DNA of 64,000 bases from Jacaranda mimosifolia. Taxonomy: Eukaryota; Streptophyta; Magnoliopsida; Lamiales; Bignoniaceae. The position numbers and the translations under genes were made by a program. Of the stretch, positions 1-10,879 are shown in pieces. Numbering within the stretch: position 1 is the first letter of the stretch; each line of letters begins with the position of its first letter. Below the pieces are notes generated by a model. That model was not told the DNA's origin, did no database searches, and worked only from the letters and a program-made list of their open reading frames with translations. Where the stretch lies: assembly GCA_018894105.1 (NCBI GenBank), contig CM032131.1:7652501-7716500 (forward strand), given 5' to 3'.

Positions 1-2949
1 CGGATCCGCAAGGTTATCTTTAGACTTCATGTAGTCAATTGAGATAACTCCACTAGAGAGCAGTTGTCTAACAGTGTTATGTCTCCTCCGCATATGTCGA
101 GACTTACCGTTGTACATCCTACTTTGTGCCCTTCCAATAGCAGATTGGCTATCACAGCAGATGCAAATTGCTGGCATCGGTTTCGTCCAATTTGGAATAT
201 CTTCCAAAAATTGGCGTAACCATTCTGCTTCCTCGCTTGCTTTATCCAATGCTATGAACTCTGATTCCATTGTTGATCTCGCTATGCAAGTTTGCTTCGA
301 GGATTTCCATGATATGGCAGCTCCACCTAAAGTGAATACATATCCGTTCGTGGACTTGGACTCGTTTGAGTCAGATATCCAATTTGCATCACTGTATTCC
401 TCAATTACAGCTGGATATTTCGTATAGTGCAACCCATACTTTGTGGTGTGTTTTAAGTACTTTAGTACTCTGACAATAGCATTCCAATGCTCTTGTCCAG
501 GGTTGCTTGTATATCTACTTAGCTTACCAACTGGATACGCAATATCTGGCCTCGTGCAATTCATTATATACATGAGGCTTCCGATTATGCGCGCGTATTC
601 CACTTGAGCTTTTCCTTCACCTTTATTTTTGGTGAGCTTCTGGTTTGTATCTATTGGTGTTTTCACTGGACTGCTAGCGGGATCTAGGAACTTTTGTAGC
701 ACTTTCTCAATATAGTGCGATTGTGTTAATGCTATCCCGCTTGGTGTTCTTATAATTTTGATTCCGAGTATGACATCAGCAAGACCCATATCTTTCATAT
801 CGAAATTGCGACTTAGCAATTTCTTTGTCTTTTTGATTATGTCACTGTTGCTTCCCATGATTAACATATCATCTACGTATAAACATATAATGACATATTC
901 AGTTAGTGTACCTCTAATATACACACATTTGTCACACTCATTAATCTTGAAACCGTTGGCTACCATCACATGGTCAAATTTAAGATGCCACTGTTTAGGT
1001 GCTTGTTTTAAACCATATAATGATTTAATTAATTTACACACCTTCTTCTCTTGGCTTGGAACTACAAACCCTTCAGGTTGTTCCATATAAACTTCCTCAT
1101 CGAGGTCGCCATTTAAAAATGCCATTTTTACATCCATTTGATGTATCTCAAGATTATTAATGGCAGCAAAGGCAATTAATAGTCGAATAGAAGTTATTCT
1201 AGTAACTGGCGAGTACGTATCAAAATAGTCAAGTCCTTCCTTTTGTCGATATCCTTTGACTACTAGTCTCGCCTTGTATTTATCTATCGTACCATCAGCT
1301 TTCATTTTCCTCTTGAAAATCCATTTACACCCTAAAGGTTTATTTCCAGGAGGTAAATCCACTAGTTCCCAAGCATGATTATGCATGATGGACTCGATTT
1401 CACTATTTACCGCTTCCTTCCACAAAGGAGCTTCAGGAGTCGTCATAGCTTCTGTAAACGTCCGCGGTTCACTTTCTAATATGTAAGTCAAGAAGTCGGG
1501 TCCAAAGGATTTAGCCATTCTAGCTCTTTTGCTATGTCTCGGCTCAATGTCTTCCTTATTCGACTTTTGAACTTCTCGAGATCTTTTGAATATTACTCGT
1601 TCTTCTTCCTTTTTCCAAGGAAATATCTCTTCAAAGAAGTTTGCGTTCCTTGACTCGATTATCATATTAACTTGAATGTCGTTAATATCAGATCTATGTG
1701 CAAGGAACCGATAGGCGGCACTATGTTGTGCATAACCAATAAAGATCCCATCAACTGTCTCTGGTCCTACTTTAACCATTTTAGGAGGTGGTACTCCCAC
1801 TTTAGCTAGACACCCCCACACTCGAAGATATTGAAAAGATGGTGGGTGTCCTTTCCATGCCTCATATGGTGTTTTTTGTAATTTTTTGTGGGGTATCTTA
1901 TTAAGTAAATGATTTGCAGTCAACACTACCTCTCCCCACATGTTTTGAGGTGCCCCTGCATTAATTAATAATGCATTCATCATTTCTTTTAAAGTTCGAT
2001 TTTTGCGTTCAGCAATACCATTTGATTGTGGTGCATAAGGTGCCGTTACTTCATGAATTATTCCATGTTTAGCACAAAATTCTTCAAATGGATGAACATA
2101 CTCACCACCTCTATCACTTCTAAGTATTTTTATTTTCTTTTCAAGTTGATTCTCAACCTCACTCTTGTAATGTTTAAATACTTCAATAGCTTCATCTTTG
2201 CTAGAAAGTAGATAAACATGACAATATCTTGTGCAATCATCTATAAAGGTTATAAAATATTTTTTTCCACCTTTTGATTGCACCATTTTTAAGTCACATA
2301 TGTCTGTGTGAATTAAATTTAATGGTTCAGTACTTCTTTCAATTGCCTTAAAAGGAGTTTTCGTCATTTTTGCCTCAACGCAAACTTCACACTTAGTTAT
2401 TGTGTCAAAATCCAACTTAGGTAAAATTCCACTTTTAGCTAGTTTACTTAAAGTACCAAAATTTACATGCCCTAGTCTATGATGCCATAAATCTAGAGAC
2501 TCCAACAAGTAAGCCGAACTTACTTTATTTCCATTAATCACAACTTTTGGTACATTTTTAGGTATGACGGTCATTACATTCATTTTAAAAAGACCATCAC
2601 ACAAATAACCTTTTCCGACATACACACCACTTTTAGTAAGTACAAATTTGTCGGATTCAAAAACTAGCCTAAATCCATTTTTGCTAAGCATAGGACCTGA
2701 GACTAAATTTCTCCTTATATCTGGCACATGAAGCACGTTGTTGAGAGTCAGCTCCTTTCTAGAGGTCATTTTGAGCACCACTTTCCCAACTCCATGCACC
2801 TTGGAGGTTGAAGAATTGCCCATGTACAAATTTTCACCTTCAGCATTATCATATGTTGAAAACATGCTTCTATCCGAGCACACGTGTCGGGTAGCCCCAG
2901 TGTCCACCCACCACTGCTTAGGATTTTCAGTGGATTCACCTCAGAAACC
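1..2949 (-). pseudogene. Ty1/copia pol polyprotein, 5' part (protease, integrase, reverse transcriptase, RNase H), runs off the left window edge
   Basis: Read right to left, one frame (codon low ends at position 1 mod 3) looks open from about 2949 to 1. Domains in order: an aspartic protease start with [12 protein letters not shown] (about 2880-2916); a GAG-pre-integrase/integrase zinc finger with HHRLGH and CEVC (about 2380-2490); an integrase core with [11 protein letters not shown] (about 2085-2120) and [16 protein letters not shown] (about 1995-2045); RT with [18 protein letters not shown] (about 1070-1125) and YVDDM (865-879); and RNase H ending in [15 protein letters not shown] at the edge. 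The order PR-INT-RT-RH defines Ty1/copia, and the wording resembles TNT1-94-like elements. I spot-checked the frame at five places and all agreed. The element could not be translated from gag without passing a frameshift near 2925-2945, so it is listed as a pseudogene although pol itself looks intact. The 3' LTR lies outside the window. Confidence 0.9.
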
Positions 2950-3950
2950 ACGGCTGATAGGTTCAAGTCACCAATACCATCCGACAGATTGTCCACTTCT
3001 GTAATATTGGCATGGGCGGTCTTTCTCTTCTTTGAAAACCCGCCTTTTTTAGGAGTTCCTCCTTGTTGACGGTTTCGGCAATCTTTGGCCTTATGCCCTG
3101 CTTTGCCACAAACATAACAGTTGCCTTCAGACTTCTTTTTCTTTTTCTCACCTAGTTGGCTGGGCGAGTCTCGTTTTCGCTTGTTAGACGGCCCTTGCTC
3201 CACCACATTTGCTTTGCTCTCATAAGCATTGCCACCACCTCTCTTTTTGGGAAGCCGGTTGTCTTATTCTATTCTTAGCCTCAAAATCAAGTCCTCAAGG
3301 TTCATTTCCTTGCGCTTGTGCTTGAGGTAATTTTTGAAGTCTTTCCATCCCGGGGGCAACTTCTCAATCAAGGATGCTACTTGGAACGCTTCTCCAAGTG
3401 CCATTCCTTCGGCAGCCAATTCATGTAGTATCATCTGATACTCGTTTACCTGTGACATTACAGACTTGGAATCAATCATTAGAAATTCAAGGAATTTACC
3501 AACAACAAATCTCTTCGTGCTGGCATCTTCCGTCTTGTATTTTTTCTCTAGTGATTCCCAAAGTTCCTTAGCCGTAGCAATGGGACTATAAACATTGTAT
3601 AGTGCATTATCTAGCCTATTAAGTACATAGTTTTTGCATAAAAAATCTCCATGATTCCATGCATCAACAGCCGCTACAGTCTGCATATCCGAATCTTCCC
3701 CCAATGCAGGGCGATCTTCCCGTAAGAACCTCGCAAGGTTCAAAGTGGTGAGATAGAATAGCATTTTTTGTTGCCATCTCTTGAAATCTTTCCCGTTGAA
3801 TTTTTCTGGTTTCTCCGCTTGTCCAGCTACAACAGGAGTAGGAGCAGCGGCAACTGGAGGTGGCCCAACGAGAGCATTCGGTGTTCCACTACCAACGCCG
3901 GTCACGTTGGGCTCATTAGGAACATTTGGCACATCATTGTTTGTAGCCAT
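2942..3950 (-). pseudogene. Ty1/copia gag (capsid/nucleocapsid), one in-frame stop
   Basis: Starts at ATG 3948-3950 (MATNNDVPNVPNEPN), followed by a Pro/Ala/Val-rich head and the retrotransposon gag core, with EKFNGKDFKRWQQKM and LWESLEKKYKTED. A zinc knuckle, CYVCGKAGHKAKDC, lies at about 3075-3120 after a Lys-rich stretch. A TAA at 3264-3266 falls after LILRLRIE; the same frame continues beyond it through the knuckle, so the stop is a point lesion and not the natural end of gag. Near 2925-2945 the frame shifts by one base into pol. In this family gag and pol normally form one continuous frame, so both breaks are decay. The protein would form virus-like particles packaging element RNA in the cytoplasm. 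Confidence 0.88.
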
Positions 3951-5452
3951 AATTAATCTCTACAATTTAATATAAAGGAATAAGCAATCTAATGTTTATC
4001 TCGACAGTTGCAAAATTGGACAGAACGTATAAATATATACTCAAATCAAATTTTACACAATACTCTCACAAAGCATATATATGATATCCTACAGAATATT
4101 GTAACACAAGTAAATTTAATATACAGGTTGTATCTAAGGAGAGAGAGCCACGACATAAAATTAATGCATATCAACTTTTACAAATATATACTAAAATTAT
4201 AGCAACAGTATGGCAGAATAGAATTAACGTTGACTAATGAAATTTCTAATAGCAAGCAGATTTTGGTAAAGCTACAGATTATGCTGACACATGCCATATA
4301 ATGTACCTATTGAGCATACAAACACAAATGGGAGACAAGACTTTAAATTGTTAGGAATTTTGTGATAAAGTTATTATAAATGTCTTACAAAGTCTTAGTA
4401 TGTGAACAATTCTCTTGTTACAGATTATATGTAATCAGGACAACACACACATGATTTTCATGCCAAATTACAAGTAACAATGAAGACACTCAACCTTAAC
4501 GCACAATTCAGAGGCAGAATTAATAACAAGACAGAAGCAGAATTTGTGGTGAAACATCAGGCTGTATAATACTATGCTACTTAATTATGTGGATAAATTT
4601 AAAGCTAAAACCTTAAGATTGTTGGTATGAGATTTTGGTACATAAGAATTTATTATATAATGCAGTAGCATAAATTTAACACTAAACATTTAGCACAAAA
4701 CTAAGTATAGGAGAAATAATCGAAACCACAAGAATTAGTCAAGAATTCAAACCGGAAGCAATAAATTGAGGATTAAATAAGTAGCGAGTCGAGGCCTGCA
4801 CGAGCACAGCTTCCTTAAGGTTTTATTCGCCTCCCACCGGTGCCCGAGGACTGCTGACGAACAACCTCCCAAGATACAACGACTCCAAACAACCAAAGGC
4901 GGCACTCCTATTGGTTGAACCTCCAAACCAAACTAACTTGAACCTCTTGTGTTTAATGAAAAATGTGTATGTATCTATATGAGAATGAATGCCTAGAATG
5001 CTAGAATGCTAGTGTTTTTCCTTATCTTTTGACACTAGACAACACCTATATTTATAGGACTTAGTGTCTATTCCTATAAGACATGTGTCTATTCTTGTAA
5101 GATATGTCCCTAATTCTGTCAGACTAAATAAAGGTTGTGACCTTTATTTTAAATTTCAAAAGACATGGATTGCAACTTTCTAAGAAATTAGACATGACTG
5201 TTGGATGAATTAATTTTGGTCTCAATATTCGAAATTTAAAATAATCCTAATAATAATTATATAGAAATATTATTATTATCATTGGATTATTGATAGTATA
5301 TTATTATACTATCCACCTACTTCCATGTCTTAATATAATTTTAGCTAATAGCTCACTTCTTTAACTCAATTTGCTCATTCAATAATTTACTAATTTTTGC
5401 ACTAAAATATCTCCTCAACGAGACAAATTATTTATGTGCTAAAATTCTAACA
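3951..5452 (-). repeat. 5' LTR plus untranslated leader of the left copia element
   Basis: This is the non-coding block upstream of gag on the minus strand. The proposed LTR start is at 5452, where the minus strand reads TGTTAGAATTTTAG (TG start). A minus-strand TATA box (TATAAATA) lies at 5049-5056 and an AATAAA signal at about 4822-4827. These suit an LTR covering roughly 4700-5452, with the rest as leader. I could not find a convincing primer-binding site or the inner LTR boundary, and the partner LTR is off-window, so no target-site duplication can be tested. The outer boundary is an estimate. Confidence 0.5.
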
Positions 5453-6166
5453 AAATTATACATTATTTGTAGAAAAATTAATATTATAGGAAAAAGTATA
5501 ATTATTAGTTACGGATTGATTGCAGGAGAAGTTAATTACAAGAGCATCTACTTCGAATTTGATTAAATCAATTTTACAATTAAAATTATGAATTTTTAAT
5601 ATTAACTACAAATTAATCATAGCTCGTACATTAAATTTTTGTGGTGCTTCACTTATATCTAACTATTTTTATGGGTAAAAACAAAAGCGAAAAACCTCGC
5701 GCTTCATGCCTATTCTTTTCTCTATGTATTAAAAGAAGAGTGTAATAACAAGTGTATGGTGATTAGTCGAGCGAAACTAAGAACAATGCTTGGAAGTCAT
5801 TTCTGATCATCAGTTAAATCCAGCTATATATAACCCCAAATCCAATAGGCGCATATATATATACATATGTATGTATATAATTATGAGCCGCTGGATTTGT
5901 TGTAGTGACGATGAGACCCACATGTGCTTCCCTCCAACCACATATATACGTTGTCTTCTTCAGGCAGCATCTACGCTGTATTTGTCGTAGTACAGTGGCT
6001 GCCCCTAATTAATTCCGCGTGGATGGTTGTACTTTTTGTCCACACCTTCAAATGGTCAACCAAATTTGGTTATGGTTGTTCATCTATTTCAACCATGTTT
6101 TCTTATTACCACAATATTAATGTGGCATTTAATTCGCATTGCCTTTCAATTATAGATTCGAATAAA

Positions 6167-6192
<26 letters not shown>
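6167..6192. repeat. (TC)13 microsatellite
   Basis: An uninterrupted TC dinucleotide run read directly from the sequence. Confidence 0.97.
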
Positions 6193-6197
<5 letters not shown>

Positions 6198-6905
6198 TAT
6201 GTACAGTAAATTAAGGGGGTCTGAAAGTTATCTCTTAGGTGCATGCATGGAACTTATTTTAGAAAAGGCCGTCGCCACCAAAATAATTCCATGTAATTAT
6301 TGGTTCAAAAAATTACACAACACATGTTATACATTGCGCCGACCGGTACGATATCTATATTATATAAAAACAAAAAATTTCTTATAAATTCAAGATGACA
6401 ATTATGTTATGTTATACCATATTTGGAATTATTTTTTTTTAAAAATATTTATATCTTGATATAAAATTGCAAAATATAAGTAACATAATCAAAAAATGAT
6501 GCAAAAACTTATTGATTGTGTAGGCAGGTGTATATCCCACATTTTTTAACTTCTAATTTGAGACAAGAATTATTTGCTATATTATATATATATATGAGTT
6601 TATATTAAATTAATATTTTAGAACAGTCAATGTGATTATTGTTAATTAATATGGTTTATTTAAATTATATAAAAATTAAGTGTTTTATTATTTATAAATA
6701 TAATTAGTATCAATAATATATTAATAAACTAAATTTATACACACATGCAATAACAATTTACTACGACAACAAATTACTAAGTTAAAAAAAAAAAGAAGAA
6801 GAATAACTCAAGTGTATATATAGAGCTATTGAAATTTAGTTTAGGTAGTACAATTGAAATTTTACTATTCTATTGTCATGAACTCAATTTATGTTGAAGG
6901 CGTAA

Positions 6906-6935
6906 AATATATATATGTATATATATATATATATT
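6906..6935. repeat. (AT)n microsatellite, imperfect
   Basis: An AT dinucleotide run with one TGTA interruption. Confidence 0.9.
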
Positions 6936-7870
6936 TGTCTGTTTCTACAGCAGTACGAAGTCATGGTTGGTGGTTGAAAATTAATATATTATTTTCTTAA
7001 AAATAGAACTTTTTTACTTACGGTAATCATATGGTTTGAATTTAAATTCTACTAAAAATCTAAATCTTTATATATTTTTTAGTAATATATTAATTAATTA
7101 TTTTAATAATTAATTTTTGTGATGTTAACTGTTTCATTTTATAAGAAAAAACAAAAAGAACCTCGATCTTTTATTTGAGGACAATAAAGAAGCCACGTCA
7201 TATTCGCATTATCAATTTATCATTCTTGCTAGCTAGTATACGTCATTTTTCCTGAATGTACATATCTTATACATATATATATATTTTAAGATAAAAAATT
7301 ACCTTTTATTTGCCGATAAAGCTTATATATATATGCATATATTCATCATTTCAGACAAAGAATAAGTTTGATTTATACAAATTATACAATAATAATAATA
7401 GTGGAGTGGTCTCTTAGTTGAGCGGTATTATTCTCACATTTACATGTGCAGGATTCAAAAGTTAATCCTAATAAACTTTCGATACAGTTGCGTGTAATTA
7501 ACCATAATAATGATGACTTAATTATTTCTCTAAGATAACCACCCCATGATGATGCTACATTTGATTATATATAGACTTAATAATTCCAAATTTGTCCTCA
7601 TGAAATAATTTGGGAGCATGTGATTACATTCTACTACAAAGAGATAAGTAAGCTGAAAATTAATAGCAAAATTGAAAGCCATTAAATGATTAATGAGTTG
7701 GATTGAGACATCACAATCTAATTGCTAAGGCATGCACTGCAGCTATAATCATACGTGGAAATTTGAAATTGCCAGTACTTCTCCTTCCACACACAACCTA
7801 GGATCTCTCTTTATCTTTAATTAAAATCAATAGAGAAACCTATGCGTCCGACCAAATTAAAGGCTATAAA

Positions 7871-7896
7871 TATTATATATATATATATATATATAA
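7871..7896. repeat. (AT)n microsatellite
   Basis: A nearly perfect AT run, followed by a short AT-rich stretch and then the CCGG-rich repeat. Confidence 0.9.
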
Positions 7897-7960
7897 ATAT
7901 ATGTTGGTGCAAATCTAACAAATTTATTTAATTAATTTTAAATTTTTATTTAAAAAAAAT

Positions 7961-8113
7961 GAAAAACCGATTTTCTTGAAAAACCGGTTCACCGATTTTT
8001 TACTGGTTTTCACCGGTTTGCACCGGTTTTTCAACCAACTGATTTTATGTATTAAACCGGACCGGAACCTTGGCCGGTTCCCGATCGAACTGGCCGGTCC
8101 GGTCCGATTTTTT
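7961..8113. repeat. ACCGG/CCGGT-rich repeat, unclassified
   Basis: The motif ACCGG or CCGGT recurs about ten times in 150 bases on both strands (for example AAACCGGACCGGAACC and GGCCGGTCCGGTCCG), flanked by AT-rich DNA. Similar ACCGG-rich segments occur inside many dispersed plant repeats, but I cannot name the family. It lies about 100 bases upstream of the SINE. Confidence 0.6.
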
Positions 8114-8217
8114 AATCATTGGTGCTAAGAGAATCAGAAAAGGAGAGCCCGTCCAAACCCTACTTGGCCCAATTAAACACCTTTTGCCAATTCTTTGGTC
8201 TTCAAAATATTAATTTT

Positions 8218-8451
8218 TAGAGCCCAGTGACTTGTAGCCCGAGTGGCATCAGTCTCTCCGTATTATGTGGGAGGTCTTGTGTTCGATCCTAAGTGGGCGC
8301 GTTGTGTGCACTTTATGTGCATTGTTGGTAGTTTATGCTTTGATTGTTTGGTTTGAAAATAGAAAAAATATTGATTTGTTGATATGATGATAAATTCATC
8401 ATTTGTAATACTCTTTCTCAAAAAAAAAAAAAAAAAAAAGAAAGAAAAAAA
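8218..8451 (+). mobile_element. tRNA-derived SINE with poly(A) tail
   Basis: The left end carries an internal RNA polymerase III promoter: box A TAGCCCGAGTGG at 8235-8246 and box B TGTTCGATCCT at 8280-8290, with spacing close to that of a tRNA gene. The body ends in an A-rich tail from 8420. The 9-bp duplication ATTAATTTT flanks it at 8209-8217 and 8452-8460. Box A with GAGTGG resembles Ser/Leu-type tRNAs. SINEs code for no protein and are mobilised by LINE reverse transcriptase. The tRNA-related head is too diverged at box A to be a working tRNA gene. Confidence 0.8.
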
Positions 8452-8460
8452 ATTAATTTT

Positions 8461-10025
8461 AATAATGAGTGACTACCTTTCTTTTCTTTATGCCTTTGCT
8501 TCCAATCTAGAAACAGACAAACTAATGTATTTTATGAGTTATTTAAAGACATATAACTTGTGAAAGAGAAGCTTGTAAGAAAAAAAAGGAAACTCCAACT
8601 TATTTTTTATACGATCTTAGTGGATTCATTTAATTATGATCATGTAAATCACAAAATTATTGATAAATCTTATGATTAACTTATTTTAAAATAAGATTCA
8701 ACATATGATAAGCTTTAAAAACACATTAAAAATGCTTTATAAGATTTAGAAGCTTATAAATTATAAATATTAAATAAATTTAGTTAACACCATATTAAAA
8801 ATGTTAGACGACAGAGCTTACAATTAAGCTCTTATATTATAAGATTTGGTAACTTAAAAAAAGTGTTTGACTAAGTTTATATAGCCTTTGAAATGTTAGT
8901 TTAAAAATAAAATTTTGAAATGTTTGGATATAATAATACAGTAAAGATTTCTTGTAATTTTATAATTTATATGGTCTTCTTAAAATCTTGATGAGCATAT
9001 TTGGCTCTCTTTATTTTTCAGGAGCTTATATATTCACAAAAACTTATTTTTGTGAAGCGTGTATAGTAAAATTTCACTATACACTCAAAAGTATTCTATA
9101 AAATTTTAATTATTTCATAAGTTATTTTGAAATACTTAAGCTCAGTGAAACCCACCTGTCTTTATCACTATTGAGACTGTCTCTTTATCTTTCTATACAA
9201 TGAAGTTTGCCATGATTGAATATGATAGTAATTTTGAAATTAGACAAGTATTTATAGTTGTAGATGTGTGGTAGACCAATTATGCTGCATTAGAAGAATC
9301 TATCTTTTTTTAGAGAATTTCTTAATTATTCTAGAGCATAATCCTTTTGTAATTTATTTCATGTATTTCTTATAAAATCTTGGGAAAGCAGCCCAAGAAA
9401 TTTTTTTGATCTTTATGAATAAACTAAAATATTTATCTCTTGAAATAATGTTCTTTTGTTTATTATTAGCTTCAGTCGTAATGAAAAAAGTCTTGGGCCT
9501 GTTTGATTTGCTACTAATCCATTAATATCATTCAATGGACTTTTTAGACTGGTCACTGTGTCTAGAATGCCCCATATTTGGTTAATAATTGCAACCTAAT
9601 TTTGGGTTATCAGCAAGTTCTCGTTTGAACCTAATCCCAGTCATAGCCCGTATAAAACCCAACTAGAATAGACACACTATAAAAGAAATATCTACAGACA
9701 ATTAAAATCGTATCAAGAGTTTGTTAGGATTTAAAATTCGAATTTTACAATTATACATATAAGGATAATGTTATTGGATCAATTGACCATTAAATTACAT
9801 GAAGTTAAATAAAAAATTAAGCAATAACATGAAGTTGTTAATGACATATGTTAGATATTGATAATTGCTTTTATTTTAGTACTAATTATAGATATTAATT
9901 GTTTGTCATGTGACTTAACATGGCAAAAATATTTTAAGTTGTCAGTATTGACAATCAACAATGTTGTATTGTAATATTTCGATAATAATAATAAAAAAAT
10001 ATTACTAAGATTTGTGATAAGATTT
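8461..10025. other. AT-rich intergenic DNA with degraded MITE-like hairpins
   Basis: No coding signal. About 8690-8880 and 9020-9140 contain repeated AAGCTTATAAG/AGCTTATA-like words and near-palindromes, the style of decayed fold-back (hAT-type) MITEs, but no clean terminal repeats could be paired. The palindromes at 9033-9056 and 9059-9084 are listed separately. Confidence 0.5.
9033..9084. repeat. Two adjacent near-perfect palindromes
   Basis: 9033-9056 is TTCACAAAAA, CTTA loop, TTTTTGTGAA (10-bp perfect arms). 9059-9084 starts GTGTATAGT and ends ACTATACAC, with only one mismatched pair across 26 bases. They sit two bases apart and are probably fold-back ends of an old MITE. Confidence 0.8.
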
Positions 10026-10879
10026 TATTACAAGAAAAAGAAAAATTAGTGACAAAATAGTAAGTGATAATTCAATACTTGCCACTAATTATATATTTTA
10101 AGTGAAAAAATTTTATTTTGTTGCAGTAATAATTTTTACAAGTTTAAAATAGTGATAAAAATTGTGTTTAAGTTATCACTATTGAGAATTAATTAGGACA
10201 CATCTATAGTAACAATTATTGATAAAGAAAATCTTATCACAAATCAAACCTGATTGTCACTATATATGTGTTACTAATAATCACAAAGGATAACTTAAAA
10301 TATTAGGTCTTGTCACTATTAAGTTATATTTCGACAAAATAAAAACCATTTTCACTTAAGACTACAAAAACATTCGCCATTTCCAACAAAAAAATTTGGT
10401 GGAATTGAGATGAAAAATAGTTTGTTGGAAAAAGCCTCATTGCAAAAAAAAAATCCAATGTAAAATCTTCGCATCGGATTTGTAATGGATTGAGATGGAT
10501 TTTTGTTGTTTTTTGTCCTATACTCAGAGTAATTTCCGAGCGATTTTCCATCAAAAATTCATTGAAAATGTTTTTAGCGAAAGTTCCATCAATTTTATTT
10601 GGAGTTTTTCTTTAGAAATATTGTTAATATTTTTAATTTTTTTTATTCTTTTCGATGAATTTTGTCTTGCAAATTTATCCAAAATATTACATTTTTAAAA
10701 ATAAATTATTTTATTTATTTTAATTTATTAAACCCATAACCTGTTCAATCAATATATATCTAATAATAACCAAAAAGTATCAAAAATAAATATGCAATTA
10801 TATCCAAAATATCAAATGAAAAAATATGTTTTATAAATATCTAATATGAAAAGTTTTGAAATATAAAAAAATATAAAAG

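Larger units (their letters stand above)
5453..7960. other. AT-rich intergenic DNA, no gene recognised
   Basis: Short reading frames here have no recognisable motif and I treat them as chance. The stretch holds several simple repeats, annotated separately. A weak tRNA-like stretch at about 7403-7475 has a box-A-like TTAGTTGAGCGG and a B-box-like GGATTCAAAAGT, but no tail and no target duplication was found. Confidence 0.6.

Noticed and set aside
3374..3571. Plus-strand open frames opposite gag (also 2738-3069 and 3768-3975).
   Set aside because: They are antisense shadows of the minus-strand gag/pol reading, which carries clear family motifs.
4621..4645. TTGGTATGAGATTTTGG as a primer-binding site.
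   Set aside because: It is on the plus strand, opposite to the direction of the adjacent copia element, and no LTR end abuts it.
7403..7480. tRNA-like or second SINE head (TTAGTTGAGCGG and GGATTCAAAAGT).
   Set aside because: Box B is poor, there is no A-rich tail, no terminator and no flanking duplication.
8221..8293. A functional tRNA gene at the SINE head.
   Set aside because: Box A is diverged, arms cannot be folded into a cloverleaf by eye, and the poly(A) tail with target duplication shows a SINE.
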